Source: Conchocele bisecta (lineage: Eukaryota > Mollusca > Bivalvia > Lucinida > Thyasiridae). From it: a DNA stretch of 64,000 nucleotides. The stretch lies in contig CM055279.1 in assembly GCA_029237695.1 (NCBI GenBank), positions 24,741,919-24,805,918 of the forward strand, read 5' to 3'. Every line of letters begins with the position of its first letter. The first letter of the stretch is position 1. The notes beneath the pieces are model-generated. The model made no database searches, was not told where the DNA came from, and saw only the letters and a list, made by a program, of their open reading frames with translations. Of this stretch, positions 40,033 through 50,029 are shown in pieces. Both the position numbers and the translations under genes were made by a program.

Positions 40033-40437
40033 CAAGGTGTATGATCACGTGGTACTAAGAACAACAACAAGTACTGAAACTTCCAGAATCCATCTGATTC
40101 AAAGTACGTATTCTTTTGTATTGTCCTTATTACGCAACGGAATTTGATGAAATATGGCGCATCAAACGCGTCTTGTTATGCAGCAGTTGGTGGTCTTTAT
40201 ATTTTCGGCCAAACTTCTGTCGTTTTTGCGAAGAATCGATTTCCGTGTCTACCGACAAGGAAATCGATTATGTGCCGAACTCCCTGGACCACCAAATGCA
40301 CCTCATGAAGACGCGTTTACTGCGCCATATTTCATCAAAATCCGTTTCATATTAAGGAAAATATCAAATAATACTTTCAAGATTTCAACACTTTCAGCCA
40401 CTGTTGTTGCTGTTATAACCACGTGATCATGCACCTT
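40033..40437. mobile_element. R-family MITE, copy 3, 5-bp target duplication AATAT
   Basis: CAAGGTGTATGATCACGTGG at the left. The right end reads CCACGTGATCATGCACCTTC then CTTG, with a CCTT slip. Left flank AATAT; right flank AATATTCG when the last CTTG (to 40442) is taken as the tip. It is inverted relative to copies 1 and 2 and lacks half of the central hairpin. Confidence 0.75.
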
Positions 40438-40653
40438 CCTTGAATATTCGTCTCGTAACCCATTCACGGTCGTCAGCAGGAACAGGACTTGCTGATATGC
40501 TGACCACCAGAGAGGAAAAGCAAATACGAGAATATCGCTTGGGTGCAGTTTTTTTTCCAATTCATACTGCGCCAAAGTGAATAATGTGACACATGTGTCT
40601 AAAAGTATCAATGACTTCTGAACAGATGTATATGTCCTCCAAGCTCATGTGTA

Positions 40654-40905
40654 TATATAGAATAGTAGGTTAGTGCCGTGAATGGGAAAACAGTATCTGG
40701 CAAGGCTTAGCAAACGGGATGGGCGAGGCTCTGCCAAGCACATCCCGTTTCCGTGCGCCAGATATTTTTCCCATTCACGACACTAACCTACTATTCTATT
40801 TATCTCGTCAACACCTAAAAATGGCTTTAAAATGCAAAAAGATAACCCCAGTCACCGCACATATGCAAACGCAGTGATTAGGTCGTATTGACAGGATATC
40901 AAAAA
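40654..40905. mobile_element. G-family element, hairpin plus module, inverted order
   Basis: TAGAATAGTAGGTTAGTGCC to CACTAACCTACTATTCTA is the hairpin (centre GATGGGCGAGGCTCTGCC). TTTATCTCGTCAACACCTAA to TTGACAGGATA is the module. Confidence 0.7.
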
Positions 40906-40913
40906 ATATTTCA

Positions 40914-41158
40914 AAGCAAAATTCAATTCTGTGTCACAAAATTCACTTTTGTGCCACAGAATTCAATTATGTGTCACAAAATTCAATTCTGTGCCACAGA
41001 ATTCAATTCTGTGTCACAAAATTCAATTCTGTGTCACAAAATTCACTTTTGTGCCACAAAATTCAATTCTGTGTCACAAAATTCAATTCTGTGCCACAGA
41101 ATTCAATTCTGTGTCACAAAATTAAATTCTGTGTCACAAAATTAAATTCTGTCAATTC
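40914..41158. repeat. AATT-3 array, copy 1
   Basis: About twelve 20-bp units of the type CACAAAATTCAATTCTGTG, each a palindrome centred on AATT-c-AATT. Variants use ACTTTTGTG in the right half. It directly follows the G element. No flanking inverted ends found. Open frames here come from the repeat. Confidence 0.8.
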
Positions 41159-41738
41159 TGCACACGCATGTAAGAAGGACTACCATTGGTCAGAAACTGC
41201 ACTGGAGAAATGGGTCACGGTCGCCGATCTACACATTCAATGTCGATGATTCATTTCTCATTCTGCCGATGATTCATTTCTCATTCTGCCATTTTGCTTC
41301 AACTATCTCCAAACAGTCAAACGTTGACAAACCCATTCGTATTTAATCTCATTTGCGTTATAATTGTACACATAATTCATGTACATGTAGATCTCCCGCG
41401 AGTACTGACGTCATTTAGTGTGTATCGCAAGGTACATCTGCCCCAGTTAAATCAATAATACACGCGCTGTGGCCTGTGTTCTGACTGCTGTCTGTGTTTA
41501 TAAACAGAATGTGTGTATTGGGCCATTTGAGGAAACCATTTGTAGTATTTGTGTAGATACCATGGATACTAAGATGGTGTATACTGTAAATAATGCATGT
41601 AGACACATAGTTGCGAACACGTAACTTCGCAACTAGTAGACACAGATCCAATATCATTTGTTTCACAAGGTTATATCTACTGTTAGAATACGACGTCATC
41701 TAATGTCATTTTCGAGCATAAAACGTTACCTGATAAAT
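41159..41738. other. No gene recognised
   Basis: A short GATGATTCATTTCTCATTCT duplication lies at 41245-41285. Remaining DNA shows no nameable feature. Confidence 0.4.
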
Positions 41739-41886
41739 AGAATACCAGGCTAGTGTATTTTAATATCAAGTTTATCAGGCTCGGCTCGGAAACGGTAGGA
41801 ATTCCTCGGCAAGCCTCGGAATTCCTACGCGTTTCATAGCCTTGCCTGATAAACTTGATATCAAAATACACTAGCCTGGTATTCTC
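41739..41886. mobile_element. H-family hairpin, copy 1
   Basis: AGAATACCAGGCTAGTGTAT to its complement ending GCCTGGTATTCT; arms include TTGATATCAAGTTTATCAGG, with core GGAATTCCTCGGCAAGCC. Layout and core resemble the G hairpin. Confidence 0.7.
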
Positions 41887-42204
41887 TATATATGGGTATG
41901 CTCTCAGGTCTAGCTATGTCCCGGCTACTTTATGTTTGACCCTGTTTACATAATTGAGGGAAAATTCTGAATATTTTTCTTATTTCTCCTTCAAAGTATA
42001 TATGCTTATATGGTGTGACCACTCATTTGTAACATAATATAACCAAAATAACTGTCCATAAAGAAGTATGATATTGATATATTGGGTTATATTTTCGCAT
42101 TGAAATATTTAACCTGCAAGTGTACTCCACCATCTAGTAAAATGGACTAAGACCGATCTCAACCAATCAAACGTAGAGATGACATAGACTATCCTACGCA
42201 AACT

Positions 42205-42470
42205 AATTTTTGTGGACAAAAATGAATTCTGTCCCACAAAACTGAATTTTCTTCACAAAACTCAATTCTGTCTTACAAAATTTAATCCTTTATAACAAAA
42301 ATGAATTTTGTATACGAAACGTATGCAGAATTGAATTTTGTGACACAGAATTGAATTTTGTGACACAGAATTGACAGAATTGAATTTTGCGACACAGAAT
42401 TGAATTTTGTGACACAGAATTGAATTTTGTGATTTTTAGTGTTACAAAACTCAATTTTGTACACATAATT
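42205..42470. repeat. AATT-3 array, copy 2
   Basis: Head-to-head: left units read CACAAAACTCAATTCTGTC, right units ACACAGAATTGAATTTTGTG. It ends beside CATGGCGCCCCGTA, a GC-rich tail vaguely like the AATT-1 end. More diverged than copy 1. Confidence 0.7.
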
Positions 42471-43143
42471 AACCTGTCCTGCATGGCGCCCCGTAGTTAT
42501 GCAATGTATCAAAAGTTCATCTAAACAATAGCACATAGCGGCTATGCTGACACTTTAAACTTGGATGTACTATGCAGTAGAACTACTGTCTACATGACAT
42601 TCAAACTAGTTATGCTGATGGTCAGATGTTTTGTGCCGCATTGTGCCACAGGTTGTGTGTGAATTTGTATGGCTCTTTGGTCTCCTCGTGATATATATTT
42701 CTCTATTTAACAACAGGAAATGCCATTTCAATGACATCAAACACTATAATCATTTACCATTTTCCTGACTGCAGAATTGTATTGATCTGTTTAGCATATG
42801 CATATAACGCGCGGTTTTTAGCTGATAAACATGTCTTTGTTATATACATGTACATACATATACCGCTATGTGGCATTGAAATCACGTAACAATCCCTAAG
42901 GTCGACTTTAAAATATAGTACACTCCTGATGGACACATTCCGTTACTAAGGCAACCAGAGACATGTAATCAAGTATATTCTATGACATGTTGGTGTCAGC
43001 ACAAGACAATATGCGGAACCTCCTCAGGGTAAGGGTATCATGAACTGTTTTAACAAATTGCAGCTGTTTATATATATATCCGTCAATATCACATCATAAT
43101 TGCAAAAAGCAACCGTGGTGATGGTCATCTTGAAACTGACAAT
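42471..43143. other. No gene recognised
   Basis: AT-rich DNA with short frames only. Confidence 0.4.
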
Positions 43144-43230
43144 CATTGTGACACTGTGCATGTTGTGACACTGTGTATGTTGTGACACTGTGACATTGTG
43201 ACACTGTGCATGTTGTGACACTGTGCATGA
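43144..43230. repeat. 17-bp minisatellite (TTGTGACACTGTGCATG), 5 units
   Basis: Five tandem units, with CAT/TAT/ACA variants at the unit ends. Confidence 0.85.
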
Positions 43231-43968
43231 TTAATTATTAAGTATATTGGTTTCAATAAAGTTTAATTATAATAATATATACAGCACATGTAGTGTTTAA
43301 TGTAGAACTGAATACATCAGTGACTGCTTGAATTATATATATTTACAATGTAGTGTATCTACTTTCCAATGTTTGCAACTCGCGAACAAGGGTTAATTCA
43401 AATTATTGGCACATGTGAAGATATGTGTGCGTTTCTTAATGTTGGAGAAGCCCAAATGATCACCATGCTTTCCTAATTCGGAGAAGTGTGCTTGCTACCA
43501 ATACAATTAACTAGATGGCTCAATAATAGCATTGCATTCATTGCTAACAGTCAATATATTTTGGAAACACTTTGAAAAAGTTCTTCAATACTCAAAATGA
43601 GTGAAATCCATCCACATTTGTGTTTGAAAATAAACAGAATAGCGCACTCTATGCAAAGCAATGCTATTGTTGTTTAATTACTGAACACTGTAGCTTCATT
43701 GTCAATATTAGTGAACACCTGGTTATTTTGGCGGCCAGTTTGAAAATATAATGATTGCATTGTATAACTGGATATGTATCTATTATCAGGTGATTCGATT
43801 TGTATATCAAACTGGTATTGTTGAAGTTTATATACATATGCCCCTATTATATAGAGGTATATGTATAGAGGTATACATATATATATGGTATATACATGCA
43901 ATATTGTACATGAAATGCTGTTGAAAACAGCTCCATAGAGTACAGAATAGGGAAAAACAAGAACATTT
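43231..43968. other. No gene recognised; one Q motif
   Basis: GGCGGCCAGTTTGAAAATAT near 43730 is a Q motif; a TATATA-rich stretch (43840-43900) precedes the 12-bp array. Confidence 0.4.
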
Positions 43969-44065
43969 TGGCGGCCATTTTGGCGGCCATTTTGGCGGCC
44001 ATTTTGGCGGCCATTTTGGCGGCCATTTTGGTGGCCATTTTGGCGGCCATTTTGGCGGCCATTTT
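43969..44065. repeat. (TTTTGGCGGCCA)8 array
   Basis: Eight 12-bp units, one with GGTGGCC. Each unit has the CGGCCATTTT word related to YY1 half-sites and to the Q family. The 12-bp period creates repeated WPPK or KMAA-type frames on the minus strand that are artefacts. Confidence 0.9.
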
Positions 44066-44690
44066 GACTTTTTTGACAATTGTGGAAGGATATTGCATCA
44101 CAATCCCCTGTAATTTATATTATTTGTGAGGGAAAGCAATGTATATATGTTTCAACTTATGAATGTCTGTAATCGTTCGTAACAGCACACGATTCGCAGA
44201 AATAATGTTGCAACACGGCCTATTTCGGCAGCCATTTCAAAATGTTTTGCCATTTTCTGATTCTAAATCATTTTTTATATTTAACCTTTAAAATAATTAT
44301 TTCGTTATGTTGAATGTTGAGCAACAACAAGAGAAAATATGGCTTCCAAAGGAAAATTATTTCCCTGTTCTATTATTTTTGGCAATTTACTAGTTCTACA
44401 TCAGAGATTATTTGTTTAAATGTATAACATATACAGTTTACTAAATATTGACCTACATTCAACAGGTTTGGGTATGCACTTCGGTTGCTCACATTTGTTG
44501 AATGGGTGAAATTGTAGCCGTATATAACATATGGGAGGTGAATTATTGTAGCTACATGTACTGTATGCTTTACATGTATATGTGTATCGTATAATATGTC
44601 TATGGTATGCTACGTAAGAACCTATTTGATAAAAGCCTCACAAATCGTCAACGTGTTCACCTAAATACTGACGTACATGTATTCTTCACA
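44066..44690. other. No gene recognised
   Basis: Another Q-like CGGCAGCCATTTCAAAATG lies at 44227. Otherwise AT-rich DNA. Confidence 0.4.
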
Positions 44691-45175
44691 TATGTGACTG
44701 TGATAGGAGAAATGGGGCTTATGGGTTTTGCGACCAGTGAACATACAGGGGCCCGTTTCACTAAATTTCTTACGACTAAAATGTTCGTAAGTGTAAATTT
44801 AGGATCGTCTGTAAATTTCCATTGATGGATTTACATTTATTGAGCATAGGCTGCATATGCAGCCTATGCTCAATAAATGTAAATCCAATAATTGTTTACA
44901 AGAAAACATTGTTCATGTGAAATTTACAGACTATCATAAGTTTTGCACTTATGAACATTTTAGTCGTAACATTTTAGTGAAACGGCCCCCTGGTCGGCCT
45001 GTGCTTCCGCACAGTCTGATCAGGATCTGCTCTGTTCGCCATTCCACCAAAGAAGCACCCGTCATGCTTCTAACGAGCAATGTATATCGTTATCAGGCTA
45101 CGGGGATGTGTTATTCGACCAGGATCTACACTAGTAACAAATCGCATACGCCCCATTCTGTAGTCACAGCCACAT
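44691..45175. mobile_element. M-family element, copy 5, interrupted by A
   Basis: TATGTGACTGTGATAGGAGA at the left, CCCCATTCTGTAGTCACAGC at the right. After the A insert the core resumes as GTCGGCCTGTGCTTCCGCAC, CTGATCAGGATCTGCTCTG and TTCGCCATTCCACC. Confidence 0.75.
44746..44992. mobile_element. A-family MITE nested in M
   Basis: CAGGGGCCCGTTTCACTAAA to TTAGTGAAACGGCCCCCTG, full hairpin (GCATAGGCTGCATATGCAGC). No clear 8-bp duplication is visible at the join. Confidence 0.8.
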
Positions 45176-45224
45176 TTCTGCCACCATTTACATGTACATT
45201 GTCTTTAGTTACTATTAAATGCAA

Positions 45225-45335
45225 ACTACTGTCTGTTCCACGTTTTGCTGGCGGCGAACATATAAACACATTACATCTAAAATAAATAATTAGACGTACA
45301 TTTTCATCAATAACAAAACAGCCACCTTGAGGCTC
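45225..45335 (+). repeat. T-family left arm only
   Basis: CTACTGTCTGTTCCACGTTT, GCGAACATATAAACACATTA, then TTTTCATCAATAACAAAACA, as in the left arm of 19979-20531. No right arm follows. Confidence 0.65.
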
Positions 45336-46607
45336 CCGAATCATTTTGTTTGATACATTCCTTCACATATTGATGGATTCTGACTTGCAGTACACCTTGA
45401 TGTATTATAATTCATAGGAGTGTGTTGTCCTGGCTTTTCTATGGTTAAATACATTACATTATATCGTATGTAGAAACTTCGCATATTTTGTTTTTTTGTC
45501 AAACACCACAAGAGGTAAAAGTGGCTGATGGCCACTGCAATAGTCGTATACATGTGTTACATGTAATTAGTTGTGTTTTCTATGCTACAATACATTTATG
45601 CAAATCGAAAAAAAATATTGTTTTATTCAAACTGTGACTGAATCATAGCAATTTACCAAGTTAATATTGATCACACTGAAAGTTAACAGTCCTTATTAAA
45701 ACAATAAAATGATAATCGGCGGCCATCTTGCAAAATGGCCGCCATTTGTTCACCCAGCGGCTTTTTTTAAGCGCAGGCAACCATAATTGATAAACAATAG
45801 GCTACTGGATCCGAAAATCGTACTCACCAAAATCCTCCAGGGAGAGAGGGAGGGGGAGGGGGGTTATTGCTGGCTCAAAGTCTGCATTGTACTGTCACAG
45901 TATTTGAATCATATTTAATAGGATACTAGCAAAGAATTGTAAGTTCTTTATTAACTGGGATAGTGATTTCATCATCATATAACTGCCTAGCAGCTGTCCT
46001 ATGCCTCGCTACACACCATATACGCACCACGTGACATATTATTACATCAACTATGACACATTCGCACATCTCTATATAAGTGTACACTGTATAGATCAGT
46101 AACATGGTTATGCTCTTCTGACATCGGTGTTAACGAGACCTCCCATACTTCAACAAAGCAAAAACGTGCACACCATGACAAACGGTGTACGGACCGTTGA
46201 AAAGCACCAATATGTGTAATATACAAAATCATGGCGTACACCGAAAATGAAAAGGATACGCCACGCCTTACATGTACATGCATTGAAAGTTACCGTACAC
46301 AAGTAACTAAACATGCGTGTACGCAATGCCGTTAGCTTCCGTAGATTCCGGGTGTTACATAGCGTAATAAAACCTGCCAGTGTATGGGCCCTACCTGAAA
46401 GCTACCGATAACTGAAAATTTGTGATAATGTAGCTCGTCTCTGGGCCGAGATCCTGTCAACCGCAATTAGAGTTTCCCAAACTGTAGAATGATTGTTGAT
46501 GACTACGTAACTCCCATTATGGCAGATTGTCAAACAGCTACGCACATACATATCACTTTACTTGTCGATATCTCCACTGCATTTGGAAATAATGCACATA
46601 TTGTTAG
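45336..46607. other. No gene recognised; Q palindrome and G-run
   Basis: GGCGGCCATCTTGCAAAATG then GCCGCCATTTG (45720) is an inverted pair of Q motifs. GGGAGGGGGAGGGGGG (45849) is a G-rich run. Frames on the minus strand (45126, 46047) show no domain. Confidence 0.4.
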
Positions 46608-46879
46608 ATGACTGCCGTTGTTCGACACGGCTCACCAAAAGTACAGCGTGTGCTGTTTGACTATGGCTGTAACCAATGCTCATTACGGGGCCAAGCCAAC
46701 ACCTACGTAATGCATGCGTCTCATGACGTTACTAGAACGCGCCATTACATCACCAGAGCAGTTCACAACGGTCACACTGAAGTTTTGAAATTGATACGAC
46801 TGCATCATGCGACGTGTAATGCGGCCCCGGAATATGTATCTGTAAATCAGCTGCATAAATTGAGCAGAAATTACCACAG
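46608..46879 (+). CDS. Candidate exon with two ankyrin-like repeats
   Basis: Open for 90 codons between an acceptor-like TATTGTTAG (46599-46607) and a donor CACAG|GTGATT (46880). Two segments fit the ankyrin helix pattern (G-H-x-x-V-V-x-L-L-L-x-x-G): HGSPKVQRVLFDYGCN and VHNGHTEVLKLIRLHHATCN. They are 47 residues apart rather than the usual 33, and the TPLHxAA signature is lost, so at best the domain is diverged. The region is GC-richer than its flanks and repeat-free. No neighbouring exons were identified; a chance frame or old pseudogene is possible. Confidence 0.38.
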
Positions 46880-47278
46880 GTGATTCTAATGTGTCTTGGA
46901 CGGTCAATTATTATTGGTATATACATAAAACACATTTCTAAACAATGTACAAAACAATTCAAATGCGCCCGGGTCTGAAGATTATGTAATTATGAAAGGT
47001 ACTAATTAAACTGGCATTCGCCACCATTGCAAGAAAATCCCACACGAAGTCGTATTCTTTACTCGCCTATACAATGTGTTACAGCGTGTCGAACCCGCTG
47101 TTTTGGGTGGGTTCTCGGCATTTATTTTACAGTTGCTAATACATTAACACAAATCTCAAATATTTCGGGTGTAAACTGCACTAAAAACGCGTCTCACTAA
47201 CCTAAATTCGCTTTTTAAAATCAAACACATTCACTTCCTCATTATCAATAAATATTAGCTGCCATCTTTGAAAATATC
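46880..47278. other. No gene recognised
   Basis: Unique DNA without a recognisable frame or repeat. Confidence 0.4.
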
Positions 47279-47366
47279 GAATCACGTGACACGCAGTGCT
47301 TTGGTTGGTTAATGGAAAATGGCGTCAACTCCATTAACCAACCAAACCACTGCGTACACGTGATTG
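47279..47366. repeat. 88-bp hairpin with CACGTG in each arm
   Basis: AATCACGTGACACGCAGTG, then TTTGGTTGGTTAATGGA, pairs with TCCATTAACCAACCAAACCA and the ACACGTGATT tip; the loop is AAATGGCGTCAAC. Confidence 0.65.
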
Positions 47367-47722
47367 AACTCGTGCACGTGTCATAAAACTCACTCTAAGT
47401 TTTTGCATTTCGGTGTGCATATTAGTGGGCATCCTGTCCATCTGTGCGTCTGTCCGTGCTGACGAATGTGTGGTTATGTGGCTAAGAGAACAATTATGGT
47501 AACTGTAAATTCCATTCAGTCCGTTCTGTTTGTGTAGCTATTGTTTACATTTATGTGGCTATTTTAAACAAAATAATAGCCGCTTATCTATCCATTCTTG
47601 AGAACGCCTGTTCGTACTTCCGACCATTGCGTGACAGTGCTCGCCGCTACCTATTATCGCTGAACACTATCCATGATATGCTACCTTAAATCGTATTGGC
47701 TTAAAACTGTTATGCTTGTGTC

Positions 47723-47812
47723 ATTAACGTCAACAACATTAACACAGACCCCTACGACATTTACCATTGGCAATGTGTCTTAGGGGTCTGTGTTAATGTT
47801 GTTGGCGTTAAT
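47723..47812. repeat. 90-bp near-perfect hairpin
   Basis: ATTAACGTCAACAACATTAA, then CACAGACCCCTA, pairs with TAGGGGTCTGTGTTAATGTT then GTTGGCGTTAAT. The right arm runs on into a further TTAATGTTGTAG copy. Confidence 0.75.
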
Positions 47813-47854
47813 GTTGTAGAGGAGTACATCTGTGTTAATGATTTCTTGCTTTGG

Positions 47855-48428
47855 TACTCGTAATCGGTAATTATTATCATCACGAATTACAAGGCCATAA
47901 GCCAAGAGTGCCATGATGGGTTTGTGTCAAAACTGGAGACAAATTAAATGAACAGCGTCTTTGCAATATACATTTCTTCAGCTGGTACATGTAATTGATG
48001 TTTACCAACATCACGAAATACAAGACAACGTCAATGAGGCCTTGATGGGTTTGTGTCTAAACTGGACTCAAATGGACAAAGTTTTTGCAATATACTTCCT
48101 CTGATACTCGTCATCGGTGATTACCCATATCACGAAATACAAGACAATGCCAAGAGTGTCATGGTGGGTTTGTGTCACAAATGGACACAAAAGAACGGAG
48201 AGTAGTTTCAATGTAACGTTTTCTGGTGCTCGTAATCGGTGTTTACCAACATCACGAAATGCAATGCAACGTCAAGAGTGCCATGATGGGTTTGCGTCAA
48301 AACTGGACACGAATGAACAGAGAGTATTTGCAATATACAATTTTTCTGGTGCTCGTAATCGGTGTTTACCAACATCACGAAATATAAGGCAACGTCAAGA
48401 GTTTCATGGTGGTATTTCGTGACCTTTT
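47855..48428 (+). repeat. About 121-bp tandem repeat, 4 to 5 units
   Basis: Unit landmarks: CTCGTAATCGGTGTTTACCA, ACATCACGAAATACAAGACA, GAGTGCCATGATGGGTTTGT and TTTGCAATATACA. Starts at about 47867, 47993, 48112, 48232 and 48354 (spacing 119-126). The last two are most alike. The 101-codon frame across them is repeat-derived. Confidence 0.8.
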
Positions 48429-49133
48429 AAAGTAGGCCCTTCTTAAGTGTAATATGAGGATGTTAAAATTCAGTATAATTGTTAACAGAGATGCACGATT
48501 GAGTACGTACCCATCCATCCATTCACAGATGGCGTGTAAAGTACACAGGTATATATAGATTAAATGTAGATCTCTCTTATTTATTGTCTCGGCGCGTGAT
48601 ACAGAATACTTCTGTAGGGATGGTGGCCGGAAATCGGCGGTAATCACAACGAATGTCCGGTCGTCCTAATTACAGCGGATAGGCCAAGATCTGACAATAC
48701 TGGCTTGTTTCGTATCTGTAGATACTGGCTGGACTATGTAGAGATACTAGCTGACAATAATGAACATGTCAAGCAGTTTCTGGCCTGGGGTTAAGATTGA
48801 CGTTGGATTGGTCGTAAACACGGGAATTAGACAAAAAACGGCGGGGATAATACATACAGATCAGTGAAAAATTCGCATGTAGGTAGTTTACAGACACAGA
48901 AATATTTCCATCCTATCGACTGTATAGGAAAACGCTGAGCACGTCCACTGGGGAATTTGACACATAGTGCAGCGGAAAGTAGATATGTTGTGTTCAATTT
49001 AACTAATACTCACCGACTGTCTTTCTAAATGTTAGTTTTACACTTGCAAACTTCTTAGTCCTACAAAGTTTATTGAACAGTGTGTCAGGATTGACGCTGA
49101 ATTCCGTAAAGTACATGCAACTGTTGTTGTATG
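48429..49133. other. No gene recognised; A-family scrap
   Basis: Near 49030, TTTTACACTTGCAAACTTCT then TAGTCCTACAAAGTTTATTG is a decayed A right arm. The remainder includes moderately GC-rich unique DNA (48600-48850). Confidence 0.4.
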
Positions 49134-49292
49134 TGTATGTAATAGTTATAGTTCATATATTGAATGTTTAAATGAATTAATTTCGTATGTAATAGTTATA
49201 GTTCATATATTGAATTTTTAAATGAATTAATTTCGTAGCGAGCGCTAGCGAGCGAGAAAATAATTTATTAAAAATTCAATATGTGAACTACA
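49134..49292. repeat. 54-bp tandem pair running into a hairpin
   Basis: TATGTAATAGTTATAGTTCA then TATATTGAAT occurs at 49134 and 49188. The second copy forms a hairpin with AAAAATTCAATATGTGAACT, turning on GCGAGCGCTAGCGAGC. Confidence 0.7.
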
Positions 49293-49594
49293 ACGTACTT
49301 ATTCTTTACCAGCCCACTCGCGAAGCTCCGCCCCTAAACGTGATTTCGAATCTCTATACTAGCATGTGATTGGCGGTGTGACACGAAGTGAGCGGGTGTG
49401 TGGGCGGTAATATGATGTGCGTCTCGTGAACTGATGACAAAAAGGCGTAAAATCAGTTCTAAATATAGTGGCTGAACATTTAATGATTAATTTAATAGAT
49501 GTTGGCGAAAGTGTCGCAATATGCGATTAATTGAAACGAAATGCTGTTCTTTCATTGGTCGAGAAACTAGGGTAAACAATAACATATTTAATTA
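49293..49594. other. No gene recognised
   Basis: Unique DNA with several GAGCGGG-like and GTGTGGGCGG words; no frame. Confidence 0.35.
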
Positions 49595-49669
49595 CAGGGG
49601 CGCCGGAAGCATTTGATTCATAAGATTAGTCCGGGGAAGGTCGGGGTGCATCGACATCACCCACTCAAT
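49595..49669 (+). repeat. hAT-type left end fragment
   Basis: CAGGGGCGCCGGAAGCATTT is a terminus I know from hAT elements in many animals; GGTCGGGGTGCAT follows. No right end found. Confidence 0.4.
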
Positions 49670-49716
49670 GTGTATGTTGTTACCACTCGGTTCAACTGAG
49701 TGGTAACAACACACAC
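49670..49716. repeat. J-family hairpin, copy 1
   Basis: GTGTATGTTGTTACCACTCG pairs with TGAGTGGTAACAACACACAC. Same arm sequence as 62027-62095. Confidence 0.7.
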
Positions 49717-50029
49717 TTTTGATGAGAAATGAGGAAAAATGGAGAAAAACATTTCTGCATCGACTGATATATGAGTTTAGCCGACACGAAAAACAAAATC
49801 GAAAATTCATGTTCGAGTCAACAGTATTGGCAATTCATAGTTACTGTTTATCGTTAAACCATGATAATAATAATTACATTCATGATCTTGTTTGTATAAC
49901 TATAATATGTATATGCATTCTAAATCGTTCAATAAAAATTAAATGTATGCATAAATTAATTATTTCTTTATTTAATGATATTAACTATTTTCAAATCAAA
50001 ACGAAATGGATGTGGTAATGTAATAAATA

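Noticed and set aside
40914..41158. CRISPR-like array from regular short repeats
   Set aside because: Repeats are contiguous with no unique spacers, and the surrounding DNA is eukaryotic.
40888..41249. Frames with repeated CHKIQFCVTKF residues (also 42282-42536)
   Set aside because: Translation of AATT-3 units; the 20-bp period lets different frames share the same words.
43828..44101. Frames with WPPK or KMAA repeats
   Set aside because: Translation of the 12-bp TTTTGGCGGCCA array.
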